NCBI RefSeq assembly: GCF_003589595.1
Contig: NW_020654810.1
Location: 16,579,401-16,643,400, forward strand
Reading direction: 5' to 3'
Length of the DNA: 64,000 nucleotides
Source of the DNA: Hyposmocoma kahamanoa
Lineage: Eukaryota; Arthropoda; Insecta; Lepidoptera; Cosmopterigidae
In this document: positions 1 through 11,020 of the stretch, one piece after another
Layout: every line of letters begins with the position of its first letter
Numbering within the stretch: position 1 is the stretch's first letter
Notes under the pieces: model-generated
Databases searched by the model: none
What the model saw: only the letters and a program-made list of their open reading frames with translations
What the model was told of the DNA's origin: nothing
Position numbers and translations under genes: made by a program

Positions 1-52
<52 letters not shown>

Positions 53-108
53 ACACACACACACGCGCGCGCGCACACACACACACACACACGTGCGCGC
101 GCGCACGG
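1..108. repeat. (AC)n microsatellite with GC runs
   Basis: An almost uninterrupted AC dinucleotide run contains two internal alternating GC/CG blocks (about 64-75 and 93-104). It reaches the left window edge, so its full length is unknown. Confidence 0.97.
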
Positions 109-347
109 CGATTTCACTATCCATCGATTTCAAAAACCATCGATTATTATCATTGACTTACATATTATAATTATAGTCTAAAGCTTTACATTTACTTATA
201 CGAATTTAATCATTTACAATAATTAACCAGGAGCTCAGTGTTAACTTACGCAATAACTCCGTAAGAGCCTTATTAGTACGGTGAGCAGCTTAAACTACAA
301 CACATTGTCAACATTTTTATTGAAATTTTTACCTCACATTGTTTTTG

Positions 348-475
348 AAGACCTCGATGGCTTATGCTGTAGGCGCTTCATGAGGAGGTCCCGGGTTCGA
401 TTCCCGGTAGGATCAAATTGCGAAAAAACTTTTCTGATTGGTTCTAGTCTGGGTGTTCTGGGAAGTGCCCTTTAG
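348..475 (+). mobile_element. S2 SINE, tRNA-like head
   Basis: The head begins GACCTCGATGGC and carries a clean B box (GGTTCGATTCC). It continues into the family body, with a shared 'TTGGTTCTAGTCTGGGTGTT' segment, as at 40859 and 20879 (minus). Part of the A box is deleted. It is a non-coding retroposon; the 64-codon frame over it is chance. Confidence 0.8.
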
Positions 476-1097
476 TAAATTTCATTATTCTAGTACTCAT
501 AATATAGAGAATTCCCTAGTTTAATATCAGGCAATGTTGTGGTTGTCTGGCACATTACTTGTTAGTTACTATAACTGTTATTATTTACGTAACTTTAACA
601 TTTACACTTTTAAAAGTGACAATTTGCATACTTTGGTGTGTAGTTAATTGTACATAATATTAAAAGCTATTACATTGTTACATGGAACTAAATACAGACG
701 GCTGCATATCAAGCTACACATTGACTGATCTTGCACTGGAAGCGATATTCGAACAAAAGTGTTTAGCTTTATTTGCTGTTGACTGTACATGTCTATAACT
801 ACATAGTATAATAAATAACAATATGTTATGGTTGCTAACAAATGGTTAACAAAATATTTGATCATATTTTATGACATGATATAATGATTATAACAACAAA
901 TAATTTAAGAAAAACATGTAGAAATTTTAATTTTATTAAAATAAAGTTTTAATAGTTACAAAAAATTAATTTTAAAAACTGTTTTTATACCATCTGAAAT
1001 AGATTATGTAGATAATTGTTATTGGAAATACCTATATCATAAGCTTATTTATAATGTATGTACTGTGATTCAGCAAATTAGCGAGGTATCTATGTGT
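476..1097. other. AT-rich stretch, nothing recognised
   Basis: No coding-like frame, repeat terminus or RNA motif is visible. Composition is strongly A+T-biased. Confidence 0.6.
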
Positions 1098-1277
1098 GAT
1101 CAAATTACAGGCACATGGGACTTATCAACATGTCTCCGGAGAACGGGCGCAGTGGCAGTGCCCCTCCGATCTTTGCGGTTTAAAGCTCTGTGTGGCACTG
1201 CAACTGTTATGGATAGACGTGCAGCTTACCATCAAGTGCACTACTTGTTCGTCCTGTCACTTAATATTACAAAAAAA
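1098..1277 (+). mobile_element. S4 SINE-like repeat, 5' truncated
   Basis: The copy starts at the internal 'ATTACAGGCACATGGGACTT' segment and runs through the 'GATCTTTGCGGTTTAAAGCT' core to the family end (ATATTACAAAAAAA). Comparison with the copies at 26943, 37420 and 50690 defines the family. No A or B box is apparent, so its class (SINE or LINE 3' derivative) is open. Confidence 0.85.
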
Positions 1278-2199
1278 TGTATTTCAATGTTACGTGTTCA
1301 TAACAAGCACTTGACCTTGTACATAATATGTCGGAAACTGAGCACGGACGAAAAACTGCGAGACTGAGGCGCCACCTGCAGATTGCAGAGTGTATCGCGC
1401 GCCTCTGCTGTAGTACCTCGACGAAATCTGGGTGGAGACGGTAGTGGTAAACGAGAGAGGACACAGCGGTGTTCGGACTCTCGGGCTGTGCAGCTCGAGA
1501 GTCCAAACGCTACTTAGAAACTGTCCCACCTAGTACCTATTTTGATCGTTAAAGTAATGGAAAAAACCAGTTGTTATTTGATTTAGATATTTAGATAGTG
1601 ATTAAAATATACAGTGTTACTATTCAATGGAATCTCATTGCACGATCCCTAAATCTGAAGATTCAGTTCTAAACCCTGATGGTCCCGATATATAAATATT
1701 CTTACACATCGAGTTCTTAGGCTTTTGCGATGGAATGAAATCTATATATTCGAAAAACTAATCTTTTGATTGAAAAATAAAATTACACGCGTTTTAGATC
1801 TGAAAAAAATTTAATTAAAAAATTGTCATACGTATTTCCAACAACCTGTATACTGCGTTGTTATCCTTAAGTAACAAAGTTTGGAAATCTATTACAAGGC
1901 ACTAATTTCGAGGGAGCTCGGTGTAAACTCACGCGGTAAGCCCATAAGGTCCCTGTACATCATGTGAACGCTGCGCTGTGACACACGGCTTTGCGATATG
2001 ATAAAGGACCTGTTCACATATTTTACTCCACACATTGGGTTACAATGTATTGCAAGGGATGTACGGGAAGATTTATTTTTGTTAATTAGTAGTGGGACAA
2101 AGAAATAGAGAAGTAGAATGATGGTGAACAAATGTCGCTTTGTTTGCTGTTTCAGAGGCTATTAAGAACGTAACAATGGTTAGCCTCTATTATAGACTC
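1278..2199. other. Unassigned, with a GC-rich island and PLE-like scrap
   Basis: A GC-richer island at about 1335-1530 ends in a 9-bp hairpin (GGACTCTCG at 1475-1483 with CGAGAGTCC at 1496-1504). Around 1700-1850 short matches to the PLE pseudo-LTR occur (CATCGAGTTCTTAGG; CGCGTTTTAGATCTG). The rest is AT-rich with no recognised content. Confidence 0.45.
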
Positions 2200-2445
2200 A
2201 CTGCTGAGCACATGCCTCCTCTGACATGGGCTGTAGTTACGGAATTTCACACGCATTAAATTACCTTGCAGGCGTGTTCAGGTTCATGTTTCATGTTTTC
2301 TTTCACCGAAAAGCTCATTGGTAAATTTCAAATTAAATTTTACAAGTAAATTCCGAAAAACTCAGAGTTGTCAGCCCGATTTCGAACCCACGCCCTCTGA
2401 TTGGGAGGCGGTAAGTCAAAGCAATAGGCTATATATAGTGGCTGT
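2200..2445 (-). mobile_element. S5 SINE
   Basis: Read on the minus strand, a tRNA-like head (TAGCCTATTGC, then a B-box-like GGGTTCGAAATC) precedes the family body. The copy is diverged and lacks the (GAT)n tail. Confidence 0.75.
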
Positions 2446-2699
2446 TTTTTTCCCAAATTATTGCCTTATTGTTAATAAGTTTATAAAGTCACGCCAAAGT
2501 CGCCAGGAAGAGATTGATATCTAACAATAAGACCTCCTGTTGCATGATGTGTGTTTTGCGTTTTTGCTTGCCTCTGTATCCTTTTATCCTTGTACGCAAT
2601 ATAGAGTATTGTATTCTATAGTAATATGTGGTGGTTTTTCACAAATAATAATGAATATGAAAGTTTCTTTGAATAAAAGTTAGGTTACGTAAAGGCTGT

Positions 2700-2985
2700 A
2701 CGCATTTGGAAGTAGGTAGTGGGCCAAAGCACGCGCTTGCACCTCTGAGTGTCTTGAAATTTATGTGCGAAATCTAACTTGAAATTTACCATGAGCTTTT
2801 CGATGAAGGAAAATATGACGATGAAACCAGCACGTCGAAGAAAGTTCACAACCCTCGGAGACGTGTGAAGTCCCCAACCTGGACCAGAGCTTGGTGAACT
2901 ATAGCCGATACCCTCGCCCGAGAGGGAACCGGTGCCCAGAAGTGAGACACATAAATGGGTTGATGATGATGATGATGATGACGAC
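2700..2985 (+). mobile_element. S5 SINE with (GAT)n tail
   Basis: This copy shows the family's 3' end: 'CATAAATGGGTTGATGATGA' followed by a GAT microsatellite. That fixes the transcription strand for all S5 copies. The tRNA-like head is badly decayed. The 100-codon minus-strand frame here is the antisense of the repeat. Confidence 0.8.
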
Positions 2986-3545
2986 ATAGTGGGTGTCTGG
3001 AAACAAATTTTATTTTATTTCATTTAATATATTTTAATTATTGATACAGGTATCGAACAAATACAAAGAAAAGAAATTTAAAAAAATTCAACCAACTTCA
3101 AAAACCACAAAAAGTCACTACACTTTACACAAAAAGCGAAAAATAATAAAATACAGATTGAATTCAAATGACAACAATGCATGTAATACTTTTTATTTAT
3201 TTTTGTCTTATTTCATTTTGTACACATTATTATAATTACTTATTAATAATGAAACTATCTACATTTATCATTTACGAGTATTTGAACACAACTTACACAA
3301 CTTTACAACTTGACAATTCTTGTCCGAACTATACCTATAACCTATAATTTTAATAAAATATTATTATTGTTTTTGGCTAGCTACTGATCGGTTTAAAGTT
3401 TTACTTTAACACTAAAAAAAATATTGATACTTAAAATATGTACAATATCTAATCAGTTATTTTTGGAGTCATTGCCAGCCAAGGAAAGAAAAACAAAGAA
3501 ATACCTTAATGGATTCTATTGCACACAGTAAGTTTGTAAACCTGT
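2986..3545. other. AT-rich stretch, nothing recognised
   Basis: The sequence is A+T-rich with homopolymer runs. Only a weak 'AACCAACTTCAAAAACC' match to the S6 terminus (about 3089-3106) was noticed. Confidence 0.5.
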
Positions 3546-3655
3546 AATAACCTCCTCCTTATTTTGAAGTCTGTTAAAAAATTCCTTTAATCCGGCTGGA
3601 CTCGAACCATCGACTTTTTCGCCAAATCTTTTGCCGGCACAGTGGTGAATGTATT
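3546..3655. mobile_element. S6 terminus joined to an S3 fragment
   Basis: At 3546-3582 'CCTCCTCCTTATTTTGAAGT' followed by CTGTTAAAAAA matches the S6 end seen at 27947 and 63869. It abuts an S3 fragment on the minus strand (ATCCGGCTGGACTCGAACC, the tRNA-like T-arm region). Confidence 0.6.
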
Positions 3656-3784
3656 TTTGAAATGGCATTTGATAGTCACAATCTGAATAGTTATTACACA
3701 TATTTAACATATTTAACATATTCTTAATTTATATCTTACGATGTGCTCTGACATTATAATATAATTAAGTGTAGGAAATAAAAC

Positions 3785-3985
3785 TCACGTATATTTGTGT
3801 TTTCAAACAAATCAACGTGTCGGGCACTTTACAGGTCCCATCACAGTCAGCCGTGCCCATGAGCCCTGTAAACCGCTCGAAACGTTGGTTTGTTTGAAAT
3901 AACAAATATAGACACGCGTTTTAGATTCGTAAAAATTGTTTCATTACCTATGTATAACAATCGCAAAAACCTAAAAACTCGTTAA
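3785..3985. mobile_element. PLE pseudo-LTR pair, head to head
   Basis: Two inverted copies of the PLE pseudo-LTR core meet here. The first half reads ATATTTGTGTTTTCAAACAA; the second has CTCGAAACGTTGGTTTGTTT and continues to 'CAATCGCAAAAACCTAAAAA'. No coding part lies between. This is a non-coding PLE remnant. Confidence 0.7.
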
Positions 3986-4337
3986 TGAAATATTTTTGAA
4001 AGTATTCATGAAAAACTTAAAGATTTTCCCTGTCCCTGTGTCTACTGCGTTATCAGAACTTTTTACGATTTTATCGTAAAAAAACAAATTTTGAATTTTT
4101 TTATTGGTGGGCTCATGCATAATATAGAAATTTTAGATCCGGTCAGCTTTCCAGATAATATTCACGATTATGGAATACCATTTCAAATTTTATCGCCTAT
4201 TTTACCAATCACACGTTTTTTTTTCTATAAACATAATGATGAAAATGGGATAAATTAATCATTTTCAAAAGTTCGATTCACAAATACAAATTGGAGTTTT
4301 TTTTAATAGTAAAATGTTAACCACTTTTAATATTTTT
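3986..4337. other. AT-rich stretch, nothing recognised
   Basis: No repeat family, coding-like frame or RNA signal is seen. Confidence 0.5.
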
Positions 4338-4462
4338 ACGACCTCGGTGGCCCAACGGTTTGCGCTGTCGGCGCTGAATGAAGAGGACTCCCGAGCTCGA
4401 TTCTCGGTAGGATCCATTTGGAAAATGATCTGATGTTCTGATCCAGAATAAATTCTGTGCTG
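4338..4462 (+). mobile_element. S2 SINE
   Basis: The A box (TGGCCCAACGG) and a mutated B box (AGCTCGATTCT) are in tRNA spacing, followed by a shortened S2 body. It is degenerate and non-coding. Confidence 0.75.
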
Positions 4463-4599
4463 TGGTTTTTTTTTATGATATGGTACTCATTGCACAAGGA
4501 ATGCCAGTTTCTTTTTTTTTAATATAAAGAAAAAACGCGCTTTTGAAGTCAATCTCGAAATCAATATCGAAAAGGTGACGTTTGACGAGGTCGGCGAAG

Positions 4600-4745
4600 T
4601 AGATAGCATACACACCTAAATAATGCCTATTCACTCTCGCTTTGAAAAGGCCCACGTTATAGTGTTCAGGGAATAAGTCTGCAAGCAGGGAATTCAATTT
4701 GGGACCAGGTAATGGAGGGTCTGGCACATATTTTTTGTTCACTTA
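4600..4745 (-). pseudogene. LINE ORF2 C-terminal fragment
   Basis: The minus frame (89 codons in all, 4473-4742) contains the segment LFPEHYNVGLFKARVNRHYL. This resembles the end of insect non-LTR retrotransposon ORF2 proteins, where an 'NxLPxxxFPxxYNxxxFKxRVN' block closes the protein. Nothing of the endonuclease or reverse transcriptase is present, so it is a 5'-truncated dead copy. The rest of the frame downstream looks like translated 3' UTR. Clade is not assigned. Confidence 0.55.
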
Positions 4746-4938
4746 GCCGAATATCAGTTAAAGCGTTAATTGACTCATCGATTGAGCATAAGCGCATTTG
4801 CGCAAAGCATCCTATTCGTATTCGTTCCGAATCCGAGACCATACAAATCTAGAAAACTCGGACCCACTTCGGATGTTATACACCCAGAAGTAATGATCCA
4901 TATGACATTACGAACCGTAATTTCTTGGATTCGGAACT

Positions 4939-5125
4939 GGGGGTCTACTCTCGATCTCCGTCCGAAACAATTACTGCCAAACAAGCAATACCTGACCAAA
5001 TGAAAAGACGCGTGATGCGAATGAAGCTTCATTCTTGATACTTGTCTTTTAATTTTGTCGAATATTACTTATTTGACAGTAATTGTTTCGAACGGATGTC
5101 GGACGGAGAGCGATAGTAGACCCCC
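4939..5125. repeat. Inverted repeat, arms about 40 bp
   Basis: The left arm (4939-4977, GGGGGTCTACTCTCGATCTC onward) pairs with the right arm (5077-5125, ending GCGATAGTAGACCCCC). The right arm carries a short insertion and the spacer is about 100 bp. It may be a decayed foldback or MITE; no target duplication was identified. Confidence 0.6.
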
Positions 5126-5254
5126 TGCGTACTTACTGCGTATTGCGCAAACAATCTAACATAGATTTGAAACAATATTAACAAAGTATGTTTTACACAA
5201 TATTCAATTGAAAAAATTGAATGCAATTGAAAAAATTGTAATCAAGTTTGTTGA

Positions 5255-5410
5255 ATACCACGATGTTGTACTACCATTTTATTGAACACCACGATGTCGT
5301 ACTACTATGATGTTGTACAACCATGATAGTCAATTATTATTTTGTAAAATTACTCCACTAGGTTGCTATGACTATTAATACAAAGATCAAGAGCAAAGAA
5401 AAATTCCGGA
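5255..5410 (-). mobile_element. S3 SINE tail with tandem copies
   Basis: The tail reads AAATTACTCCACTAGGTTGC on the plus strand. It is preceded by three diverged repeats of the 'ACCACGATGTTGTACTACCA' tail segment. Confidence 0.65.
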
Positions 5411-5469
5411 ACTGAAAAAAGTGACACACCCATAGAAAACATATAAAAGTTCGTAAAGTCTGCTGGTTC

Positions 5470-5572
5470 GTTCCGTAACTCAGAGAGGGAGAGCGAGTGG
5501 GAGAGCGTCAGCCACGACATGAAGGCGCTAGTTCAAGTCCTGCGGGATCGAATGAATTTTTCTTTGTGATAA
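5470..5572 (+). mobile_element. S3 SINE, tRNA-like module
   Basis: A plus-strand tRNA-like module (CTGGTTCGTTCCGTAACTCA ... GGCGCTAGTTCAAGTCCTG) runs into 'GGGATCGAATGAATTTTTCT'. It lies head to head with the tail fragment at 5255-5410. Confidence 0.7.
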
Positions 5573-6174
5573 TAATAATTAAAAAAATTACATAATAATG
5601 CAAAACTGTACACTAATCTTGATTTATAACTTTCAATACGGCTTCTACATTATTTATAACGTAGATAGCAATGGCCCATGACCTTTAAAATAAATCAAAT
5701 CTGTCAGAGATCAACTTCTAACGGTAGTGGACTAGGTCATTTTAATATTTTAGTTGAAATACAGTAACACCTGCGCAGTTAAATCTACTATTTCATACTG
5801 GCAGCTCAACACCGAACGTCGGCTATATCATTCTTGTTTCCGATCGAACGGTCAGGTTATTCGGCTACTAGCTGTGCCGACTAGCCCGAGAAAGACGGTA
5901 ATAAACGCCATTTCACAAAAGCAGTTTCGCTACAATTTACAGCCGTGTTGCTTAATTGTTTTGTTCAAATTACTTCAAATAAAGTTGATTCAGTGCTAAA
6001 GGATTCCTAAACAAGTTTTTTCGCTGCAACACAGACATAATTATATTACCCGTTGTTACGGGTAAACTGTGTTACAGTTTGAAAAAAATTTTTATGTTTT
6101 ACTATAAAACGATAATATATTTATTTAGAATAGATAGAATATTTATTTTATTGAACATTATTTTGTAATATTGA
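5573..6174. other. Unassigned, with one unrecognised ORF
   Basis: An 81-codon plus-strand frame (5754-5999) includes a moderately GC-rich middle and ends near AATAAAG (5977). I recognise no domain, and neither splice sites nor a promoter are evident. It is probably chance or a decayed repeat. Confidence 0.4.
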
Positions 6175-6535
6175 TTGTAATGAATATTGTGATGTTTTAG
6201 TACCATGGTAATATTTTATTTTTTGTAAAACTACTCCACTAGTTTGTTATAATTATTAATGCGAAGATAGAACACAAAGAAAAAATCCTTCGGTCTGACA
6301 AGACTCGAACTTGAATCTGTGCCATACCAGGGCGACCGCTCTACCAACTCAGTTTCAGATAGAGTAGGTAACCTTACGAATTTTTCTATGTGTTTGTTAC
6401 AGATCTTTGTTTTTAGTTTTAACGGATTGTTTGCCATGAGAAATCTATGAAAGTTTTTCTTCAATCAACCAGGTACTTTTACAGCTACCAGAGTTTGACA
6501 AGAGATGTCGCTTTATAAATTGTAATATTACACAA
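6175..6535 (-). mobile_element. S3 SINE, near full length
   Basis: Read on the minus strand: a leader (AAGCGACATCTCTTGTCAAA ... GTAGCTGTAAAAGTACCTGG), then a tRNA-like module (ACTGAGTTGGTAGAGCGG; B box AGTTCGAGTCT), then the tail (AATTATAACAAACTAGTGGA). The leader also occurs at 62440-62600. This shows that the tRNA-like part is internal to the element. Confidence 0.75.
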
Positions 6536-6574
6536 ACAAGCCGCTTAGGTTTGTTAGCCTCGGTCTGACAAACA

Positions 6575-6650
6575 GGTACTATTTTGAATCCATCTGAATT
6601 GAAGGAATTTTTCTTTGTATTTGTTCAATCTTTGTATCAATAAAAACATC
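6575..6650 (+). mobile_element. S3 SINE fragment
   Basis: GAAGGAATTTTTCTTTGTAT followed by TTCAATCTTTGTATCAATAA matches the post-tRNA body of S3. Confidence 0.6.
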
Positions 6651-7857
6651 AAAGTGTCACATAGTTCTACATACAAGCCAGGTAATTTAATATCAATAAA
6701 TCTTACAACGCATCTCGAATAAACTGAGTAAATTACTACTACTACTTTCGAGACCACGTGTAACCTAACGAGAAATTTCTAGAATAAAACTTGAATTTTC
6801 GCGAACATATCTTGAATGTAGAGTAAATTTCTGCTCCAATAATTCTCCAGGTTAGCCAGGTTAGTTCCTGCGAAGTCCGGCGTCCTTATTCCTGCATTTT
6901 ACAATGGAGTTCTCGGAAGAAAATTGCATTAAACTTGGCCGGCCAATATCTAAATATGCCAAGTCCGCTACAAATGTGCCAACCTGATTTTCGTATTAGA
7001 TTGTGTAGTACCTACGTCGCGTCCACTTTTTGAGACTTTTGAATATTAACCTCCTTGTATGATGCCAATACAATTCTAGAAGCCTAATACAACTATGCGG
7101 CAAGAATAAAACGAAATTGTAGGTTTATACATAAGCAAGTAATCATTTTAATGAAACTAACTAACCAACCAACACAATTTATCAATTTTACAACATTACA
7201 AATATCAAATCCACAGATAACGTTTGCCATTAAAATGAATAACAGTTGAAAGGAACTCCACAATTGTACCTTTGCTCCACTTCCCTTTAGCTATTAACAA
7301 CTTCGGTAAGCAATCAACATCGCACCGCGTGCCACCGAGTAATGAATAGCCGAACTAATACTACGTTATAGTCCTGAAAAGGCGTAGTTATAGCTCCAAT
7401 AACTTGAGAGTTACCCTGTCCCCCGCACGTGGACTTATTGAGAAACATAAGCGGGGGTGTGAGTCAATAACCTAGAGCTCTAAGCGTTCAGGTCACGCAC
7501 AGTTCGCTCTTTCATAGGGACGTCATAAATCAGTGGCACGTAACGAAATTAAAACCGTAGTGAGGCGATTAATATGCAGCAATGTGGCCGGACACCGGTA
7601 CCCGACGGGGACCGATTTTGCGGTCTTGTAAAGCTTGAAATTGAGATGCAGTTGGTCGCACCTGGAGCGAAATATGGAGCCATGTAATAAAGGCCGTAAT
7701 ATATACCACTACTACTCTGCCTTGTTGTTGAATACGGTTCCTCTGTTATTGGAGGAAATAAGTAAATAAACTTTTAAAGGTCTTATTTCTTTAGTAAAAC
7801 CTAAGTATCATACTAAAATATGTACATACTTTGCAATGAACAGAACACAGAGCTGTT
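6651..7857. other. Apparently single-copy DNA
   Basis: No repeat shared with the rest of the window was found. Roughly 7290-7690 is visibly richer in GC and has well-mixed sequence (for example GGCCGGACACCGGTACCCGA). No long frame is open on either strand, so non-coding function is possible but unshown. Confidence 0.4.
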
Positions 7858-9490
7858 TTGTCAAAGTCAAAGGCAAAGAATTATTTATTCCACAGGTAAA
7901 ATAAATTTACACTTGAAAACGTCACATTTAAGCTACTTTTAAGCTACTGCTCGTTCACTACGCTGGCTTCCCTGAGAAGAACGAGCAAGAACTCTAGGAA
8001 TTGCTTTTTTCAAATAAATTTAAATGCTATGGAATACAGTTTGAATCTAATTTGTGTGAAATCTGGAGCCATGTCGTCTTTCCGTACATCTTTATCTAAC
8101 ACGTAGTCTTCAATTTTGTGATATTACTTTTCAATCAAAATATTTTTAATGTACTTATCAAACTTAGGAAATGGTAATCTTAATATATGCTCCGGAATCT
8201 TATTGTAAAAACGTATACAGTTCCCCATAAATGAGTCGTTTAACTTGGTTTAACGAAATCGTGGTACCATGAGTATGGACTTAGCACTAAGGTTAATATT
8301 ATCGATATCTTCTTTCTTATTGAAATTATGTATATTTTTACGGGCATATAAAATAATTGGGTAAATGTACTGTGTTGGCACAATCATGATACCAGTCTCC
8401 TTAAACTTTTCTCTGAGAGAAACCCAAGAGCCTAGACGGTACACAAAACGAATCGCTCGTTTTTGCAATACAAATATGCTTTGAATATCTGCCGCTTTAC
8501 CTCACATGAGAATCCCGTAGGACATTATACTATGGAAGAAAATAAAGTAAACTAGTCTAGTAGTACTAATATCGGTAAGCTCACGTATTCTGCGGACTGC
8601 GTATGCAGCGGAGCTTAATCTGCTGGCCAGGGAAGATATATGTGGAAACCATTGAAGTTTACTATTTAAGGTCACTCCCAAGAAGACTGCCGTATTAACA
8701 AGGTCTAACTTTTCTCCGTTTATTTCATTTCTATGCTTGGACTAGTCGATTTTACGTTAGGCAATTCAAATTTAACACATTTTGTCTTCTTGGTATTAAG
8801 CAATAAATTGTTAGCATTAAACCAATAAGCTACCTTAGAGAGGGTATCATTAATATGGTCATAGTTAATGTAAGTTTTAGATTTATTTATCGATTGTTCA
8901 ATTTTGTCGCTGTGAAACTGAACCTTAGCAGCTACACATACTTTTTAAATTATTATGTATATTTTAATAATTTTAATGCCATATAGCTCATACAAACGAG
9001 ACCTACTCTTATGAATGCCTACTGTTGCCCAATCGTTAAATTTAGTCTCTCTATGGAAAGTTAATGTTTTCGATTTAAATACATTAACAAATTCATTTTT
9101 AATCAAACTAAATATCGTGCTATACAAAATATTTGGAACCTCCGGTATATGGGGTAAGGAATTTAAGCTGTTGCCGATATTATTTTGAAATTTTATGATT
9201 CTTTCTCTGGTAATCGGACTTCAGAGAATCTACCTTCTTGCTCATTTTATACTTAAAAGAAGCCAATTGGCTGCTATGGTCTGATCTTAAGCAATTTATT
9301 ACTGATTTGGGCACTGCGTCTGTGTTACAAATGATGTTATCAATACAAGTAGAAGAGAAGGCAGTGATGCGAGTTGGTTCTAAGAAAAGATTAATCAAGT
9401 TAAATCTTTTAAAAAAATATTGTAATAAGGTAATGGATGTACAAACTCTAAAACAATTTCGAATGCAAATGAACGATAAATACCACATTG
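7858..9490 (-). pseudogene. CR1/Jockey-like LINE, RT core deleted
   Basis: Reading the minus strand from 9490 downward, the first part is the endonuclease C-terminus (9180-9488, with 'LINLFLEPTRITAFSSTCID' and an SDHSSQL block). Next is the linker (8945-9127, with FNDWATVGIHKS), then the post-RT thumb region (FLGVTLNSKLQWFPHI near 8640-8680) and the C-terminal 'QKRAIRFVYRLGSWVSLREK' block (8400-8468). A 3' UTR follows, ending in TTTGACTTTGAC at 7858. The RT fingers and palm are missing: 'SINKSKT' of the linker joins directly to thumb sequence near 8880. Several stops and frameshifts are present. The copy at 54240-56460 is the same family. Clade assignment is by motif and by the microsatellite tail, and is inference. 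Confidence 0.85.
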
Positions 9491-9784
9491 CAAATATTTA
9501 TTCAACGAAAGGTATACAAAATAATATATTTTTACGGCCATTACGGCCTACCTAAATTCAGTTGCAACATAAATGCAGCATTTTGTTATCACACCTGTGA
9601 TGGACGAAATTTATTAGCATAATCAATAACATCAGAGATGGCTGTGTCAATAAAGTTATTTGTATATTTGGAAAAAGCTAAAAGCAATACGAGTACTGCA
9701 CGTTTCGAGTGAATCTTTTCACCTTTTAATCAAACACCTTTTGATCAAAGGTAAAGACTATGTCAACAGTACACTTCTGATTCA

Positions 9785-10060
9785 TCATAATCGTCAACCC
9801 ATTTATACTGCTGAGCACGGGTCTCCTTTCAGAGGGTTTAGGCCACAGTCCGCCACTTCATACATTCTCCGAAGGTTGTGAACCTTCTTCGACGTGTAGG
9901 TTTTGACCACAATGATTTCTTTCGCTGAAAAGATCATGATAATTTCAAATTAAATTTCACACTAAAATTTCGAAAAACAAAGAGCGAGACTAGATTCGAA
10001 CACACGGCCTGTGTTTGAGAGGCGGTAGATCAATTTAGGATACTTAGCTTTTTATAAAAA
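9785..10060 (-). mobile_element. S5 SINE
   Basis: On the plus strand it runs from 'ATCATAATCGTCAACCCATT' through GAACCTTCTTCGACGTGTAG to the antisense tRNA-like head (GATTCGAACACACGGCC). This is a fairly complete copy. Confidence 0.8.
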
Positions 10061-10294
10061 TATGGAAATGCTGTCTGATTACATCAAAGGTTTTGCAATG
10101 TTTCAATGCTTATTGTCCATTGAATAAATATTTTAGCTCAAACAAGAAATGAAAAAAATTGCTTATATTTAATGTTGAAAATTGCAGGTGACATGTATGC
10201 GATGATGTGCTTTGCGTATTTTTTATTGACAAATAATAATATACTTGAATATTTTTTATTGAAGACCGACCACAGTGCAGGCGTATTCCAACAC

Positions 10295-10393
10295 AGGCGT
10301 GTAAACACAGGTCAGTAGTTGGCCTGTCTATATTTCAGTGCAAACTACAATAGTAGTAATACATTTCGTCTCTATTACTGATCATATACTCGA
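10295..10393. mobile_element. End fragment of the P-like TIR element
   Basis: 'ACAGGTCAGTAGTTGGCCTG' to 'TTCGTCTCTATTACTGATCA' plus TATACTCGAT matches the right end of the element at 42321-42829. Only this end is kept. Confidence 0.65.
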
Positions 10394-10599
10394 TACCAGA
10401 ATCTGATCGCACTTAGACAAATTTAAATTTGTAGTGGGCAACATCAATATAGTAGGAAAAAATGTACTAGATACGTCATATATTTTAATTGGCTGGAATT
10501 GATTTATCCTCGTACATGTTTTAAGATCTGTATGAGTTAGTGTGTGAGAGGGGTAAGTAATTTCTGACACATTTTACAATTAAACAAAATATGATATGA

Positions 10600-11020
10600 A
10601 ACTATTTTTTCGGATTTAAATCGCATATATTTGTTTTTTCAAACAAACCGACGTTTCGGGCCCTTTACAGGTCCCATGGTCACGGTTGACTGAGGTGGTA
10701 CAGTCTTCAACCAGTTATGTCTAATATTGATGCAAACCATCCTATTTTTTCACTATAGTTACAATAGTTATTAATTAAATACCTTGTTTCTAATTTTACA
10801 AATAAAACATTCCAATTTACGCTACATTAAGTTTTACAAATTATTTTATTGAAAGAATTTTTATTAAATTCAATTTATTATTAATTAATAATAGAAATCA
10901 AAATAAACTAAAACATATTAATTAGTACTGCAGTCTTACGTCTGTTTGGGATTTTTCATTAGAGGAAATACTGGATCCCAAACTGGTGGTACGGAGAAAC
11001 CATCTTCCCTGTTGATTCGA
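10600..11020 (-). pseudogene. Penelope-like element, 3' fragment
   Basis: On the minus strand (11015 to about 10915) the end of the PLE protein is visible, with NREDGFSVPPVWDPVFPLMK followed by a stop. A 3' UTR and the pseudo-LTR with CCCGAAACGTCGG (10650-10662) follow. The match to 45820-46250 is close throughout. The reverse transcriptase and most of the endonuclease are absent. Confidence 0.8.

Noticed and set aside
229..275. Repeat shared between about 229-275 and 1912-1960 (GGAGCTC.GTGT.AACT.ACGC)
   Set aside because: The match is under 50 bp and gapped, so no family could be defined.
1065..1529. Overlapping ORFs on both strands
   Set aside because: They fall over an S4 repeat and a GC-rich patch; no family is recognisable in any frame.
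2685..2987. 100-codon minus-strand gene starting with poly-Ser
   Set aside because: It is the antisense of an S5 SINE; the serines are the (GAT)n tail.
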